DNA of 45,358 bases from contig JAAELB010000472.1 of NCBI GenBank assembly GCA_024227155.1, positions 1 to 45,358 on the forward strand. Direction: 5' to 3'. The position numbers and the translations under genes are program-made. Below, piece by piece: positions 8,704 to 16,797 of the stretch (positions are counted from its first letter, which is position 1; each line of letters begins with the position of its first letter). The notes beneath the pieces were generated by a model. That model worked only from the letters and a program-made list of their open reading frames with translations. It was not told the DNA's origin and did not search any database. This stretch comes from Desulfobulbaceae bacterium (GTDB taxonomy: Bacteria; Desulfobacterota; Desulfobulbia; Desulfobulbales; Desulfocapsaceae).

Positions 8704-10443
8704 GTGTCGTTTATGGAAAACTCAAATAGTAATCTGACAAAAGATGTGGATCCAAGGAGAAAAACAGGCCGTATCGTAGGAATAAATGGTCGTTTTACCC
8801 ATTCCTGCCTCGCCCTTTTTTATGTGAGAAATGAATTGCAATTGCACTGTCCTGGGCTTGCGACTGAAATAGTTCAGTTTACTATCAATGATAACTATTA
8901 TGAGATGCTGTTGCGCCTCACCAATGGAAACCCAGAGTATATATTTTTTTCAGCAGCGATCTGGAACAGTAGCCTTATTGAAAAACTCACCATAGATCTG
9001 CAGAGTGCTCTTCCTGCCTGCAGGATTATCATCGGTGGACCGCAGGCGTCTGTCCTTGCAGATCGAATACCTGGCAGCGCCTGTACCATTGTGATCGGTG
9101 AGATTGAAGCAGTTGATAAACAGTTTTACTCTGATCTTATGGAGTTGAACCTGCTGTCGCGTTACAGGGGGACCTTTTTTAAAATGAACAAAAGAGGGTT
9201 CAGCTATCCCTACCTTGATGGTGACTTTGACTACCATCTGAAAAACAGGCATGTATATTATGAAAGTTCGAAAGGATGTCCGTTCAGCTGCACATACTGT
9301 CTTTCCTCTGCTGAGAAGGGTGTCTTTCATAAAGATATTGAACTGGTAAAAACAGAACTGCGTCATATTCTCAGTCATCACCCCAAGGTGGTTCGATTTA
9401 TTGATCGGACCTATAATGATATTCCAGAACGCGCTCTTGCTATATGGGAGTTTTTGCGGCTTGAAGGCGGTGACACCCTGTTTCATTTTGAGATGGCCCC
9501 CGATCGCTTTACCGAGGAGATGTTCGTCTTTTTGAAAACCCTGGAACACGGCAAGTTTCAGTTTGAAATCGGCATCCAGTCCACCCATAAAAAAACCCTG
9601 GAAGCCGTTCGACGGACGGTGAAACAGGAAGTTGTACACTCCACCATATCACGCCTTGCTTCCCTGGGTAATATTCATTTACATGTAGATCTCATACTTG
9701 GTCTTCCTTTTGAAAACGCTGAAACTTTTGCTCAGTCATTCCGCGATGTTTTCAGGATGGGAGCCCACTATATTCAGATGGGACTGCTTAAGATTCTCCC
9801 CGACACCGCAATCTGTCATGGTGCACTTGACCATGGCTACGTTCACAGTAAAGAACCTCCCTACTCAATTCTTGCGACAAAATGGATGGATCATGCCACG
9901 CTTTCAAAGCTCTACTGGTTATCGGAGTGTGTTGAAAAATTTGTCAATAATCGATACTTTGTCTCACTCTGGCAATATCTGGCAAAACAAGATGAAGATA
10001 TCTATCTGTTTTTTGAAAAACTTCTTCAGATCTGTATCGAGAGTGGTTTTTTTCAACTGGCTGCAACCCATGAATTGATGAGCGAAAAACTCATTACCTT
10101 AATGGAGGGTCGCAAAGACCAACAGCTGATTGTGGAATTGCTAAGGTATGACTGGTTGCGGTGTAATCATCGTTTTTTGCCGGAGTGTCTGAAAGTAGAG
10201 GTGGAGAAAGAAAGTATTCAGGAAATACGCTCATCCCTGTATCAATCTCTTCCCCAGGAGATAGAAGGGGTGTATGGCAGGAATAATCGCAATCAATTCT
10301 TTCGTAAATCGTATTTTTTACGTATTTCGAAGAATAGTGCATTGCAGATTGGCAAATCAGTCGATTCTGACCACCCGTGTCTCTGTTTTTTGGCAGAACG
10401 GGAAGGGGGGCTTCATAACTTTAATAAAGTGTTAGTATTCTAG
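8704..10443 (+). CDS. B12-binding radical SAM protein, DUF4080 family
   Basis: This 579-residue protein has an N-terminal cobalamin-binding-like Rossmann domain (about 15-140; GINGRFTHSCLALFYVRNEL is the DUF4080 signature). A radical-SAM core has Cys192, Cys196 and Cys199 (CPFSCTYC), the [4Fe-4S]/SAM site. The C-terminal DUF4080 region runs from about 400 to the end. Such enzymes use SAM plus, usually, B12 to modify an unidentified substrate; no reaction is established for this subfamily. The N-terminal domain lacks an obvious DxHxxG B12-ligand motif, so cobalamin binding is uncertain. GTG at 8704 and ATG at 8713 are both possible starts, with weak ribosome-binding sites. It precedes the dehydrogenase gene by 125 bp, which has its own promoter. 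Confidence 0.85.
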   Translation: MSFMENSNSNLTKDVDPRRKTGRIVGINGRFTHSCLALFYVRNELQLHCPGLATEIVQFTINDNYYEMLLRLTNGNPEYIFFSAAIWNSSLIEKLTIDLQSALPACRIIIGGPQASVLADRIPGSACTIVIGEIEAVDKQFYSDLMELNLLSRYRGTFFKMNKRGFSYPYLDGDFDYHLKNRHVYYESSKGCPFSCTYCLSSAEKGVFHKDIELVKTELRHILSHHPKVVRFIDRTYNDIPERALAIWEFLRLEGGDTLFHFEMAPDRFTEEMFVFLKTLEHGKFQFEIGIQSTHKKTLEAVRRTVKQEVVHSTISRLASLGNIHLHVDLILGLPFENAETFAQSFRDVFRMGAHYIQMGLLKILPDTAICHGALDHGYVHSKEPPYSILATKWMDHATLSKLYWLSECVEKFVNNRYFVSLWQYLAKQDEDIYLFFEKLLQICIESGFFQLAATHELMSEKLITLMEGRKDQQLIVELLRYDWLRCNHRFLPECLKVEVEKESIQEIRSSLYQSLPQEIEGVYGRNNRNQFFRKSYFLRISKNSALQIGKSVDSDHPCLCFLAEREGGLHNFNKVLVF

Positions 10444-10470
10444 GTTAAAACTGACTTTATCTGAAAAGAG

Positions 10471-10498
10471 TTGACCTGAAAAATTGCCAGTATATAGT
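10471..10498 (+). promoter_or_regulatory. sigma-70 promoter of the phosphoglycerate-dehydrogenase-like gene
   Basis: TTGACC, a 16-bp spacer, then TATAGT. Transcription would begin near 10505, giving a leader of about 64 nt before the ATG at 10569, which has a good AAGGAGAG ribosome-binding site. Confidence 0.5.
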
Positions 10499-10568
10499 AA
10501 GCAGCTGTTTTGTTTTAATCTACATTGTAAAGCGAATATTCGGATAAATTGAATTTAAGGAGAGTTGG

Positions 10569-11750
10569 ATGTCATCGTATAAAATTAGGAAGATAAATAA
10601 TATTGCGCAGGAAGGTCTCAGTCTTTTTACAGATAAATTTACGGTTTCCACAGAAGAAGAGAATCCAGACGGTATCATTTTGCGCAGTTCACCTCTTAAT
10701 GTAGATGATTACCCCTCTGTACTGGCAGTGGCAAGGGCAGGTGCAGGAACCAATAATGTTAATGTTGAACGTGCCACAGAAAAAGGTGTTTGTGTCTTTA
10801 ATACTCCAGGCGCCAACGCCAATGCCGTGGTTGACCTTGTCTTTCCAATGATTGGGGTCTGGAAAAGGAATATTTATAAGGGAATAGATTTCTGCAAAGA
10901 TCTTGCTTCTATGGACCCCTCGAAAGTCAATGCTGAAGTCGAGGCTAGAAAGGCGGCTTTCAAAGGTGAAGAAATTGCCGGTAAGACTCTGGCCGTTGTC
11001 GGTCTGGGGCAAATTGGTGTGCGTTTGGCGAATGCTGGTATATTCAGATACATGAAGGTAAACGGCTTTGATCCGGCACCGGCGATATCGAATGTTCATC
11101 AACTCTCTCCTGAGGTACGAATCTGCAGAAATCTTGGAGATGCTGTGGGTGAAGCCGATGTGGTGAGCCTGCATCTGCCCCTTATTGAGCGTACCAAGGA
11201 GCTGGTTAACAGAGAGTTTATCGCCAGGATGAAAAAAGGTGCAGTGCTGGTGAATTACTCCAGGGGGCCGATTGTCGACGAACAGGCAGTGGTCGAAGCT
11301 TTGGATAGTGGTCATCTTGAAGCCTATCTCTGTGATTTCCCGACTCCGGCACTTGTTGGGCATGAGAAGATCCTTGCAACTCCTCATCTAGGTGCATCCA
11401 CCTCCGAATCCGAGGAAAATTGTTCCACCATGGCGGTCAAAGAGATCTCAAACTATTTGAAGTATGGAAATGTGGTGCACAGTGTAAACTTCCCAAGTGT
11501 CGAATCCATTCCTGGTGACAAGGTTCAATTCAGGCTCATTGTAATAAACAAAGATGTACCGGGAATGATTGCCTTTATCTCCAATATATTTGGCGCCAAC
11601 GACGTTAATCTAGAGGGATACCTGAACCAGTCAAATGGTACGGTGGGTTATAATATTATTGACGTGGAAGGGGATATTCCACAGAAAATTGTGGATGAAA
11701 TAGAAGAAAATCAAGATGTTATCAGGACAAGAGTGATAGCATTTAAATAG
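10569..11750 (+). CDS. serA: D-3-phosphoglycerate dehydrogenase-like 2-hydroxyacid dehydrogenase
   Basis: This 393-residue NAD-dependent dehydrogenase most likely oxidises 3-phosphoglycerate to 3-phosphohydroxypyruvate, the first step of serine synthesis. The substrate-binding domain (1-95 and the end of the catalytic part) has RAGAGTNNVNVERATEKGVCVFNTPGAN, typical of SerA. The NAD fold is at about 140-290 (VVGLGQIGVRLANAG). Catalytic Arg lies in VNYSRGPIVDEQA and the catalytic His in ATPHLGASTSESEEN. A C-terminal ACT domain (about 318-393: FRLIVINKDVPGMIAFISNI) suggests feedback control by serine. It lacks the extra ASB domain of long SerA proteins. The ATG at 10569 has a strong ribosome-binding site. 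Other 2-hydroxyacid dehydrogenases are possible, but the ACT domain favours SerA. Confidence 0.88.
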   Translation: MSSYKIRKINNIAQEGLSLFTDKFTVSTEEENPDGIILRSSPLNVDDYPSVLAVARAGAGTNNVNVERATEKGVCVFNTPGANANAVVDLVFPMIGVWKRNIYKGIDFCKDLASMDPSKVNAEVEARKAAFKGEEIAGKTLAVVGLGQIGVRLANAGIFRYMKVNGFDPAPAISNVHQLSPEVRICRNLGDAVGEADVVSLHLPLIERTKELVNREFIARMKKGAVLVNYSRGPIVDEQAVVEALDSGHLEAYLCDFPTPALVGHEKILATPHLGASTSESEENCSTMAVKEISNYLKYGNVVHSVNFPSVESIPGDKVQFRLIVINKDVPGMIAFISNIFGANDVNLEGYLNQSNGTVGYNIIDVEGDIPQKIVDEIEENQDVIRTRVIAFK

Positions 11751-11951
11751 TGGAAAAAAAGGAAAAATTAGGCGCGGTTAAAAAAATTAGACTGTTATCC
11801 TGTTGTTATTGCAGATAAGAGTGCCTGGAGAGTGCAAACTTGTTCTGTCAGGTTAAAAAAATTGTACCTAAATGGAGAGGAAGAGTGGCTTTGTTATCTG
11901 CATTAGTTTGTAAGGTGTTGATTAGTCAGAATATATTTTGAGTGTTAATTG

Positions 11952-11967
11952 TGGCACGTAATGTGCA
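11952..11967 (+). promoter_or_regulatory. strong sigma-54 promoter candidate
   Basis: TGGCACGTAATGTGCA matches the sigma-54 consensus TGGCACG-N4-TTGCA at every position except one. GG and GC are separated by exactly 10 bp, which gives the -24/-12 geometry. Transcription would start near 11978. No open reading frame begins there; an intrinsic terminator follows within about 70 nt. An NtrC-type activator gene is in the same window (20998-22410), though no link is shown. Confidence 0.65.
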
Positions 11968-11977
11968 ATGTATATTT

Positions 11978-12046
11978 TGCTTTATCTCTTCTCTCTTTTC
12001 TCCTGAGAAAACCGGACCCCCCTGCTAGGGTCCGGTTTTCTTGTTT
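11978..12046 (+). ncRNA. candidate small RNA from the sigma-54 promoter
   Basis: The predicted start of the sigma-54 promoter and the end of the terminator enclose a transcript of about 65-70 nt. Its 5' half is a U/C-rich single strand and its 3' half is the terminator hairpin, the shape of many regulatory RNAs. The alternative is that the terminator belongs to the upstream dehydrogenase gene and the promoter reads through to the DUF362 gene. Confidence 0.35.
12007..12046 (+). terminator. strong intrinsic terminator
   Basis: GAAAACCGGACCC (12007-12019) pairs perfectly with GGGTCCGGTTTTC (12028-12040) across an 8-nt loop, followed by TTGTTTT. It ends either the candidate small RNA or read-through from the dehydrogenase gene 257 bp upstream. 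The stretch 11751-11950 before the sigma-54 promoter holds no gene I can see. Confidence 0.9.
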
Positions 12047-12066
12047 TAGTACCTTGGAAAACCACC

Positions 12067-12134
12067 CGAAGTCTTCGCTTATCCGAAGTCTTCGCTTATC
12101 TGAAGTCTTCGCTTATCTGAAGTCGTTGCTTATC
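12067..12134. repeat. four tandem 17-bp repeats
   Basis: The unit is (C/T)GAAGTCTTCGCTTATC, repeated four times head to tail. The first three are nearly identical; the fourth has GTCGTTG in place of GTCTTCG. Each unit contains GAAGTCTTC, a short palindrome. They lie between the terminator and the DUF362 start codon and could be regulator sites or simple slippage repeats. Confidence 0.85.
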
Positions 12135-12202
12135 CCGTCTTTATTACCGTTACGGGGTTATATCTTGCTCCATTTAACCACTACTCATTAGCTTATTTAA
12201 AT

Positions 12203-13144
12203 ATGGCTGCAGCAATATATCCAGAAAATGTCGCTTTCCATCGGTGTAAAAAATACGACAGGGCTGAGATAGCTCTTGTAGTGGATAAAATTCTGGGCAC
12301 ATTACAGTACTCAGGTTCCCTGCATGGCACATCTGTCTTACTCAAACCAAATCTTATCAGCACCAAAGCAGTTCCTGTTGCCTGTACCCATGGAACGTTT
12401 ATTGCGGGTGTTGCACAGTGGTTTATGGAGCAGGGAGCAAAGATAAGCATTGGAGATTCTCCTGCATTTGGCAGTGCGGGTAGGGTTTGTGAAAAGCTTG
12501 GGATTAGTGAGGCCTTGAAGGGGCTCGACGTTGAGTTCGTTGAGTTTGTTACTCCGGTCGCAAGGACGCTTCCCTGTGGAATTATAGTGAGCTTGGCCCA
12601 GGAGTCATTTGAGTGTGATCTGCTAGTTGGGTTGCCGAAACTAAAAGCACATGACCAGATGTTTGTGACCCTCGCTATGAAAAATCTCTTTGGGGTTGTC
12701 AAAGGTACTAACAAGGCGATGCTTCATATGAAAGAAGGCCAAAGCCATGAACATTTTGCTCGTATTATAATGGAGTTATCCTCACTCTATCCCAAACAAC
12801 TTCATCTTATTGATGGCATAGAGGTGATGCATAAGTCAGGTCCCCTGGATGGAGAAGTTCTGCCTCTACAGCTGGTGGGGGGGAGCATTTCATCTGTGGC
12901 CCTTGATACGGCCCTTTTAGATCTGCTTCAGCTTGATCATAAAAAATGCCCCCTCTGGCGTGTGGCCGCAGCCGCTGGAGTTGCTGGAAGTGATCCAGCC
13001 TCACTACAATATCCGCTGTCTGAACCCTCAGAGTTTTACGGTTCCGGTTTTGTTGCTCCTGAAAGTCTAAAAAATATCCGCTTTAATCCGTTGCATGTTA
13101 TGGCGGGGATATTTAAGAGACTTTTTTACAGGTCAGGACGCTGA
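12203..13144 (+). CDS. DUF362 domain protein
   Basis: This 313-residue protein matches the DUF362 family from end to end (VLLKPNLIS near residue 47; HGTFIAGVAQWFMEQGAKISIGDSPA; LVGLPKLKAHDQMFVTLAMKNLFGVV; LHLIDGIEVMHKSGPL). Family members are often fused to 4Fe-4S ferredoxin domains; this one has none. The reaction is unknown; some members are annotated as ferredoxin-like or uncharacterised redox proteins. No clear ribosome-binding site precedes the ATG at 12203. It is convergent with the formate dehydrogenase gene, 18 bp away, with no obvious terminator between them. Confidence 0.8.
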   Translation: MAAAIYPENVAFHRCKKYDRAEIALVVDKILGTLQYSGSLHGTSVLLKPNLISTKAVPVACTHGTFIAGVAQWFMEQGAKISIGDSPAFGSAGRVCEKLGISEALKGLDVEFVEFVTPVARTLPCGIIVSLAQESFECDLLVGLPKLKAHDQMFVTLAMKNLFGVVKGTNKAMLHMKEGQSHEHFARIIMELSSLYPKQLHLIDGIEVMHKSGPLDGEVLPLQLVGGSISSVALDTALLDLLQLDHKKCPLWRVAAAAGVAGSDPASLQYPLSEPSEFYGSGFVAPESLKNIRFNPLHVMAGIFKRLFYRSGR

Positions 13145-13162
13145 CTTACTCAAATGTTATGT

Positions 13163-15220
13163 TTATTTACCTGGAAGCTTTTTAATCTGTACAGCGCTTA
13201 ATTTGAACTCCGGTATCTTGGCAATAGGATCAATGGCATCGGAACTTGTCAGTACGTTGGATGGATTTTCTCCGAAATGGATAGGCAAAAACAAATTACC
13301 TGGTTGAACTGTATCCGAGAGCCTTGCAGCTACAGTCATCTCTCCTCTTCTTGAGGAGATTATCAGCATGTCATCATCTTTAATTGCCATTTTTTTGGCA
13401 TCTTCCGGATGCATTTCCACATACCCGGTTTTCTGTTCTCTATCCAAATGCCTGGAAACACGGGTCATAGTTCCAAAGTGGTAATGAGCGAACATCCTTC
13501 CGGTAGTGAGGAGGAAAGGATATTTTTTATCAGTAGCTTCGGCAGGCTCCTTGAAATCAATTCCATGAAATTTACCTTTGCCACGGGTAAAACTCTCTTT
13601 GTGCAGAAATGGAGTTCCCGGATGATTCTCCTCCGGACACGGCCATTGCAGACCATTTATACCCAGACGTTCATAATTCATCCCTGCATAACTTTTTGTC
13701 AGCTTCGCCATCTCATCAAAAATCATCTCCGGGGAATCATAGTTCATCTCGTATCCCATAGCGGTTGAAAGACGGCTGATAATCTGCCAGTCCGGGAGTG
13801 AATCACCTAAAGGTTCCACTGCTTTTCTGATACGCATACAACGCCGTTCGGTATTGGTAAAAGTGCCTTCTTTTTCAGCAAGAGAAGAAGCGGCAAAAAC
13901 TACATCTGCAACCTGAGCAGTTTCTGAGAGAAAGATGTCCTGCACAGCAAGAAAATCTAAACTCTTCAGTGCATGACTAAAATGGTTCCAATCGGGATCA
14001 CTAAGTTTTGGGTTTTCTCCAATGACATAGAGAGCCTTTATTTTACCTTCTATCATTTCCTGAACCATATCCGTAATGGTTAATCCCGGCTTATCAGGAA
14101 CTGGTTTATTCCATGCTGCTGAAAATCGCTGAATTGCCTCTGTATCTGTTACCGGCTGATAACCAGTGAGCACGTTGGGAAGCCCTCCCATATCGCAGGC
14201 TCCCTGAACGTTATTCTGGCCGCGAAGCGGATTCACTCCACCGCCATAAATGCCGACATTGCCAGTAAGCATAGCCAGGTTACAGCAGCTTTTTACATTA
14301 TCAACTCCTGTGGTGTGCTGGGTAATACCCATGGCGTAGAGCAGAGACGAAGGACCATTAAGAGCGTACAGCTCCGCCATACGCTCAACATCTTTGGCTG
14401 GTATAGAAGTGATGGCCTCAACAGTTTTCGGATCGTATGCACTCACCGTCTTCTCCAGATCCTCAAAACATTCGGTTCGCTGCTCAATGTAGTCTGTTGA
14501 GTGGTAGTTTTTCTTAATAATGACGTGCATCATTCCATTCAAGAGAGCTACATCAGTTCCCAGACGCTGACTTACCGCACAGTCCGCGTACAAGGTAAGC
14601 TGGATTTTACGAGGATCAGCGACAATGAGCTTAGCCCCTTTCTCTTTGGCCTTGAAAATTCGACTGGCAATGAGAGGATGACAAGCCGTGGTATTGGAGC
14701 CAATTACCATGATGCAACCGGAATCCTCTATTTCAGCGATGGAGTTTGTCATTGCGCCACTTCCAAAAGCAGCAGCCAGACCGGCTACTGTGGAGGAGTG
14801 TCAGAGCCTGGCGCAATGATCTATATTATTGGTCCCGATGACTGCACGGGTAAACTTCTGGGCAAGGTAATTTTCCTCATTGGTAACTTTGGCCGAAACC
14901 AGGACGCCAACACTATCCGGACCATATTCAGCAATGGTTTTATTAAAAGCGTTTACCGTCGTTCGGAATGCTTCATTCCAGGTCGTCTTTGTAAGGTTAC
15001 CATTTTCCCTCACCAGGGGCGCTTTTAAGCGCATAAAACTGTTTATATGCTCGTGAAGATTCCATCCCTTGATGCAAAGCTTACCTTCATTTACAGGATG
15101 AGTTTTGAGCGGTTGGGTTGCAACCAATTCACCGTCCATCACCTCAAACAGAACTCCACAACCTGTTCCACAATACGAACAGACCGAGGGAACAAGTCTG
15201 CAATTCATAGAATTTTCCAT
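13163..15220 (-). CDS. fdhA: formate dehydrogenase catalytic subunit, selenoprotein (in-frame UGA = Sec140)
   Basis: Read through the UGA at 14803-14801, this encodes 685 residues of a molybdopterin oxidoreductase that oxidises formate to CO2. An N-terminal [4Fe-4S] motif uses Cys14, Cys17, Cys21 and Cys49. The context CARL-U-HSSTVAGL is where formate dehydrogenases carry the Mo/W-ligating Sec or Cys, as in E. coli FdhF. Molybdopterin motifs follow (GSNTTACHPL; GVNPLRGQNNVQGACDMGG) and a C-terminal dinucleotide-binding domain (TGRMFAHYHFGTMTR; HPEDAKKM). A 7-bp hairpin with a GGUCU loop lies 11 nt past the UGA. It is the last gene of the hdrA-mvhD-fdhB-fdhA row, so its electrons probably pass to FdhB and the HdrA complex. 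No signal peptide is seen, so it is cytoplasmic. Confidence 0.93.
14771..14803 (-). promoter_or_regulatory. Sec codon and SECIS hairpin of fdhA
   Basis: On the mRNA, UGA is followed by 11 nt and then a perfect stem (AGUAGCC with GGCUGCU, one G-U pair) closing the pentaloop GGUCU. That loop is the same as in the E. coli fdhF SECIS bound by SelB. Confidence 0.85.
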
Positions 15221-15276
15221 TTTCTAACCATTATTTTAACCCCGATAAACGGGAAATAAGTCGGGATAAGTGCCAC

Positions 15277-15316
15277 GGAGCTTACTTTAAGTTCCTGTTG
15301 TTAAAACACTCTCCAG
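15277..15316. repeat. 40-bp palindromic repeat, copy 1
   Basis: The repeat starts GGAGCTTACTTTAAG and ends TTAAAACACTCTCCAG. Inner arms TTTAA/TTAAA and outer GGAG/CTCC make it imperfectly palindromic. A second copy, 37 of 40 identical, is at 42849-43049, where it is split by the 153-bp element. This one lies in the 185-bp gap between fdhB and fdhA. That gap also holds two small hairpins at 15361-15372 and 15383-15404, which could affect relative expression of the two genes. Confidence 0.7.
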
Positions 15317-15405
15317 TTTTCTTGTTATTTATTGCTGCTTTTGTTGAGTAAGGCACTAATGCGGCGAGCCGCAATTATTAACGATACCCTTCCGGGTAAG
15401 TATCT

Positions 15406-16224
15406 TCACAAAACTTTTTTCAACGGTTTGGGGTCTAGTGTTACCTTATCACCGAGAACGCTGAACGGTGACTGGTTTGCACTGCTACCTGTCTCATAAT
15501 CAAAGACATTACTGACAATATTGTTTACTTTTCGGTATAAAAGACGAAGTGGAATGTCCATTGGACATGCCTCCTCGCATAAACCACAGTCGATGCACCG
15601 GCCGGCCATATGGGTGGCACGTACGAGGTGGAAAATAGGAACATCCGGTGGCAGACGACCGCTATGTACCAGGTCGGCGTTTTCAAGACTGCAATCTTTA
15701 CAGAAACAAACAGGGCAGATGTTTCTGCACCCGTAGCACTTAATGCATTTTTGAAATTCATACATCCAGCGGGAAAAACGCTCCCCTTGACCTTCCATTT
15801 CCACTTCGTAAACGTCGCTGTTTAAAGGCAGACCGAACTCCATCTTATTGATACCCGGTTTTTCCGGTTCAAGATAAGAACATGCTGCATGGGGTTTTGA
15901 TGGAGATGGACAACAGTTGATGGTGAGTGTTTTTACACTCTCCGATGGAAGTTGGTTCCAAATGGCCAGGACATTCAAGGCACGCTGATTACAATCTCTT
16001 GCCAACATTCCAATCACACTGTCAGGGTGACGGCTACTTAGTTTTACCGCAAGTTTTTCGAGTGAATACCTGGAATCACTGTTCACTAATTCACCGAGTT
16101 CCTCCAGCTTATCAGCACTAAAGCCATGTGGAATCGGATGACCATCAACAAGACGGTAACCAAGAAAAATATCCACCTTGCCTGTTTCCAGCCATTGCTT
16201 CGCAGTTTGTTTCAAGTCCTTCAT
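15406..16224 (-). CDS. FdhB-like iron-sulfur electron-transfer subunit
   Basis: I start at the ATG at 16224, which has AGGTGG upstream (272 residues). The C-terminal half carries two Cys clusters: CIKCYGCRNICPVCFCKDC, the hallmark of FdhB/FrhB-type dehydrogenase beta subunits, and CIDCGLCEEACP, a 4Fe-4S ferredoxin motif. The N-terminal half is less conserved, with scattered Cys (CNQRA; NCCPSP). It would carry electrons between FdhA and the MvhD-HdrA unit. It begins 10 bp after the mvhD stop codon and is followed, after a 185-bp gap, by fdhA. I see no flavin motif to assign confidently. Cytoplasmic; no membrane segments. Confidence 0.8.
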   Translation of the reverse strand: MKDLKQTAKQWLETGKVDIFLGYRLVDGHPIPHGFSADKLEELGELVNSDSRYSLEKLAVKLSSRHPDSVIGMLARDCNQRALNVLAIWNQLPSESVKTLTINCCPSPSKPHAACSYLEPEKPGINKMEFGLPLNSDVYEVEMEGQGERFSRWMYEFQKCIKCYGCRNICPVCFCKDCSLENADLVHSGRLPPDVPIFHLVRATHMAGRCIDCGLCEEACPMDIPLRLLYRKVNNIVSNVFDYETGSSANQSPFSVLGDKVTLDPKPLKKVL

Positions 16225-16234
16225 ATTCCACCTG

Positions 16235-16738
16235 TCACATTGTCTCAATCTGTTTTGAAGAAACAATACTCTCTCTGGAACCGAGGCTATTCAGCTCCAA
16301 TTTATCAATCCATGGTTGCATATCGAAATTTATAAGGGGATTAGGACCAAGATCTCTGATTTTTTCAGTAAAGCCGGTCACCACTTCGACAAATTTGCCA
16401 GCTTCTGCTGATGAAATCCATGACAGATGAAGTCGATCCCCCATGCCAATAAAATCAAGAAGTTCTTGCAAAAATGTAACTCGCTTGACAGTCATATAAT
16501 TACCGTACAGGTAATGGCAGTCTCCAACGTGTCAGCCACCTACCAAAATGCCGTCAATCCCACTCTGAAACCCCCTGAGTATATGATGAGGACTGATGGT
16601 GGTGGAACACATAACCCTTATCGGTCTGATGTTTGGCGGATACTGCATCCTGTTAACACCAGCCAGGTCGGCGGCCCCATAAGCACACCAGCTACAGAAA
16701 AAAGCCAGGATCCTCGGTTCAAATTGTTCACTCTTCAC
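16235..16738 (-). CDS. mvhD: MvhD/FrhD-type hydrogenase iron-sulfur subunit, selenoprotein (Sec69)
   Basis: The GTG start at 16738 has GAGGAG upstream. With UGA read as Sec (16534-16532), the product is 167 residues, the usual MvhD size. The family binds a [2Fe-2S] cluster and links HdrA to a hydrogenase or formate dehydrogenase. Visible Cys are Cys15 and Cys18 (CSWC), Cys44 (RVMCSTT) and Cys74. The UGA falls in VGG-U-HVGDCHY, where most homologues have GCHPGDCHY, so Sec replaces a Cys. The C-terminus (LHLSWISSAEAGKFVEVVTGFTEKI) is typical and continues in the same frame after the UGA, which argues against a pseudogene. It lies 59 bp after hdrA and 10 bp before fdhB. Confidence 0.92.
16499..16534 (-). 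promoter_or_regulatory. Sec codon and candidate SECIS hairpin of mvhD
   Basis: After the UGA come 16 nt, then AUUACC, a UGUAC loop and GGUAAU: a perfect 6-bp stem. The position is right for a bacterial SECIS, but the loop differs from the classical GGUCU, so this hairpin is less certain than the fdhA one. Confidence 0.6.
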
Positions 16739-16797
16739 AGTTTTTCTCCTCTGTTTTTCAATTTGGCAGCAGGAAAACAAGAATTTTTTAACAGTTA

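Noticed and set aside
8950-9639. A 229-codon minus-strand open frame
   Set aside because: It lies entirely inside the DUF4080 gene, whose protein has clear motifs.
10689-11387. A 232-codon minus-strand open frame
   Set aside because: It is the antisense shadow of the dehydrogenase gene, which has strong family matches.
12067-12134. CRISPR array
   Set aside because: The 17-bp units are directly adjacent with no spacers.
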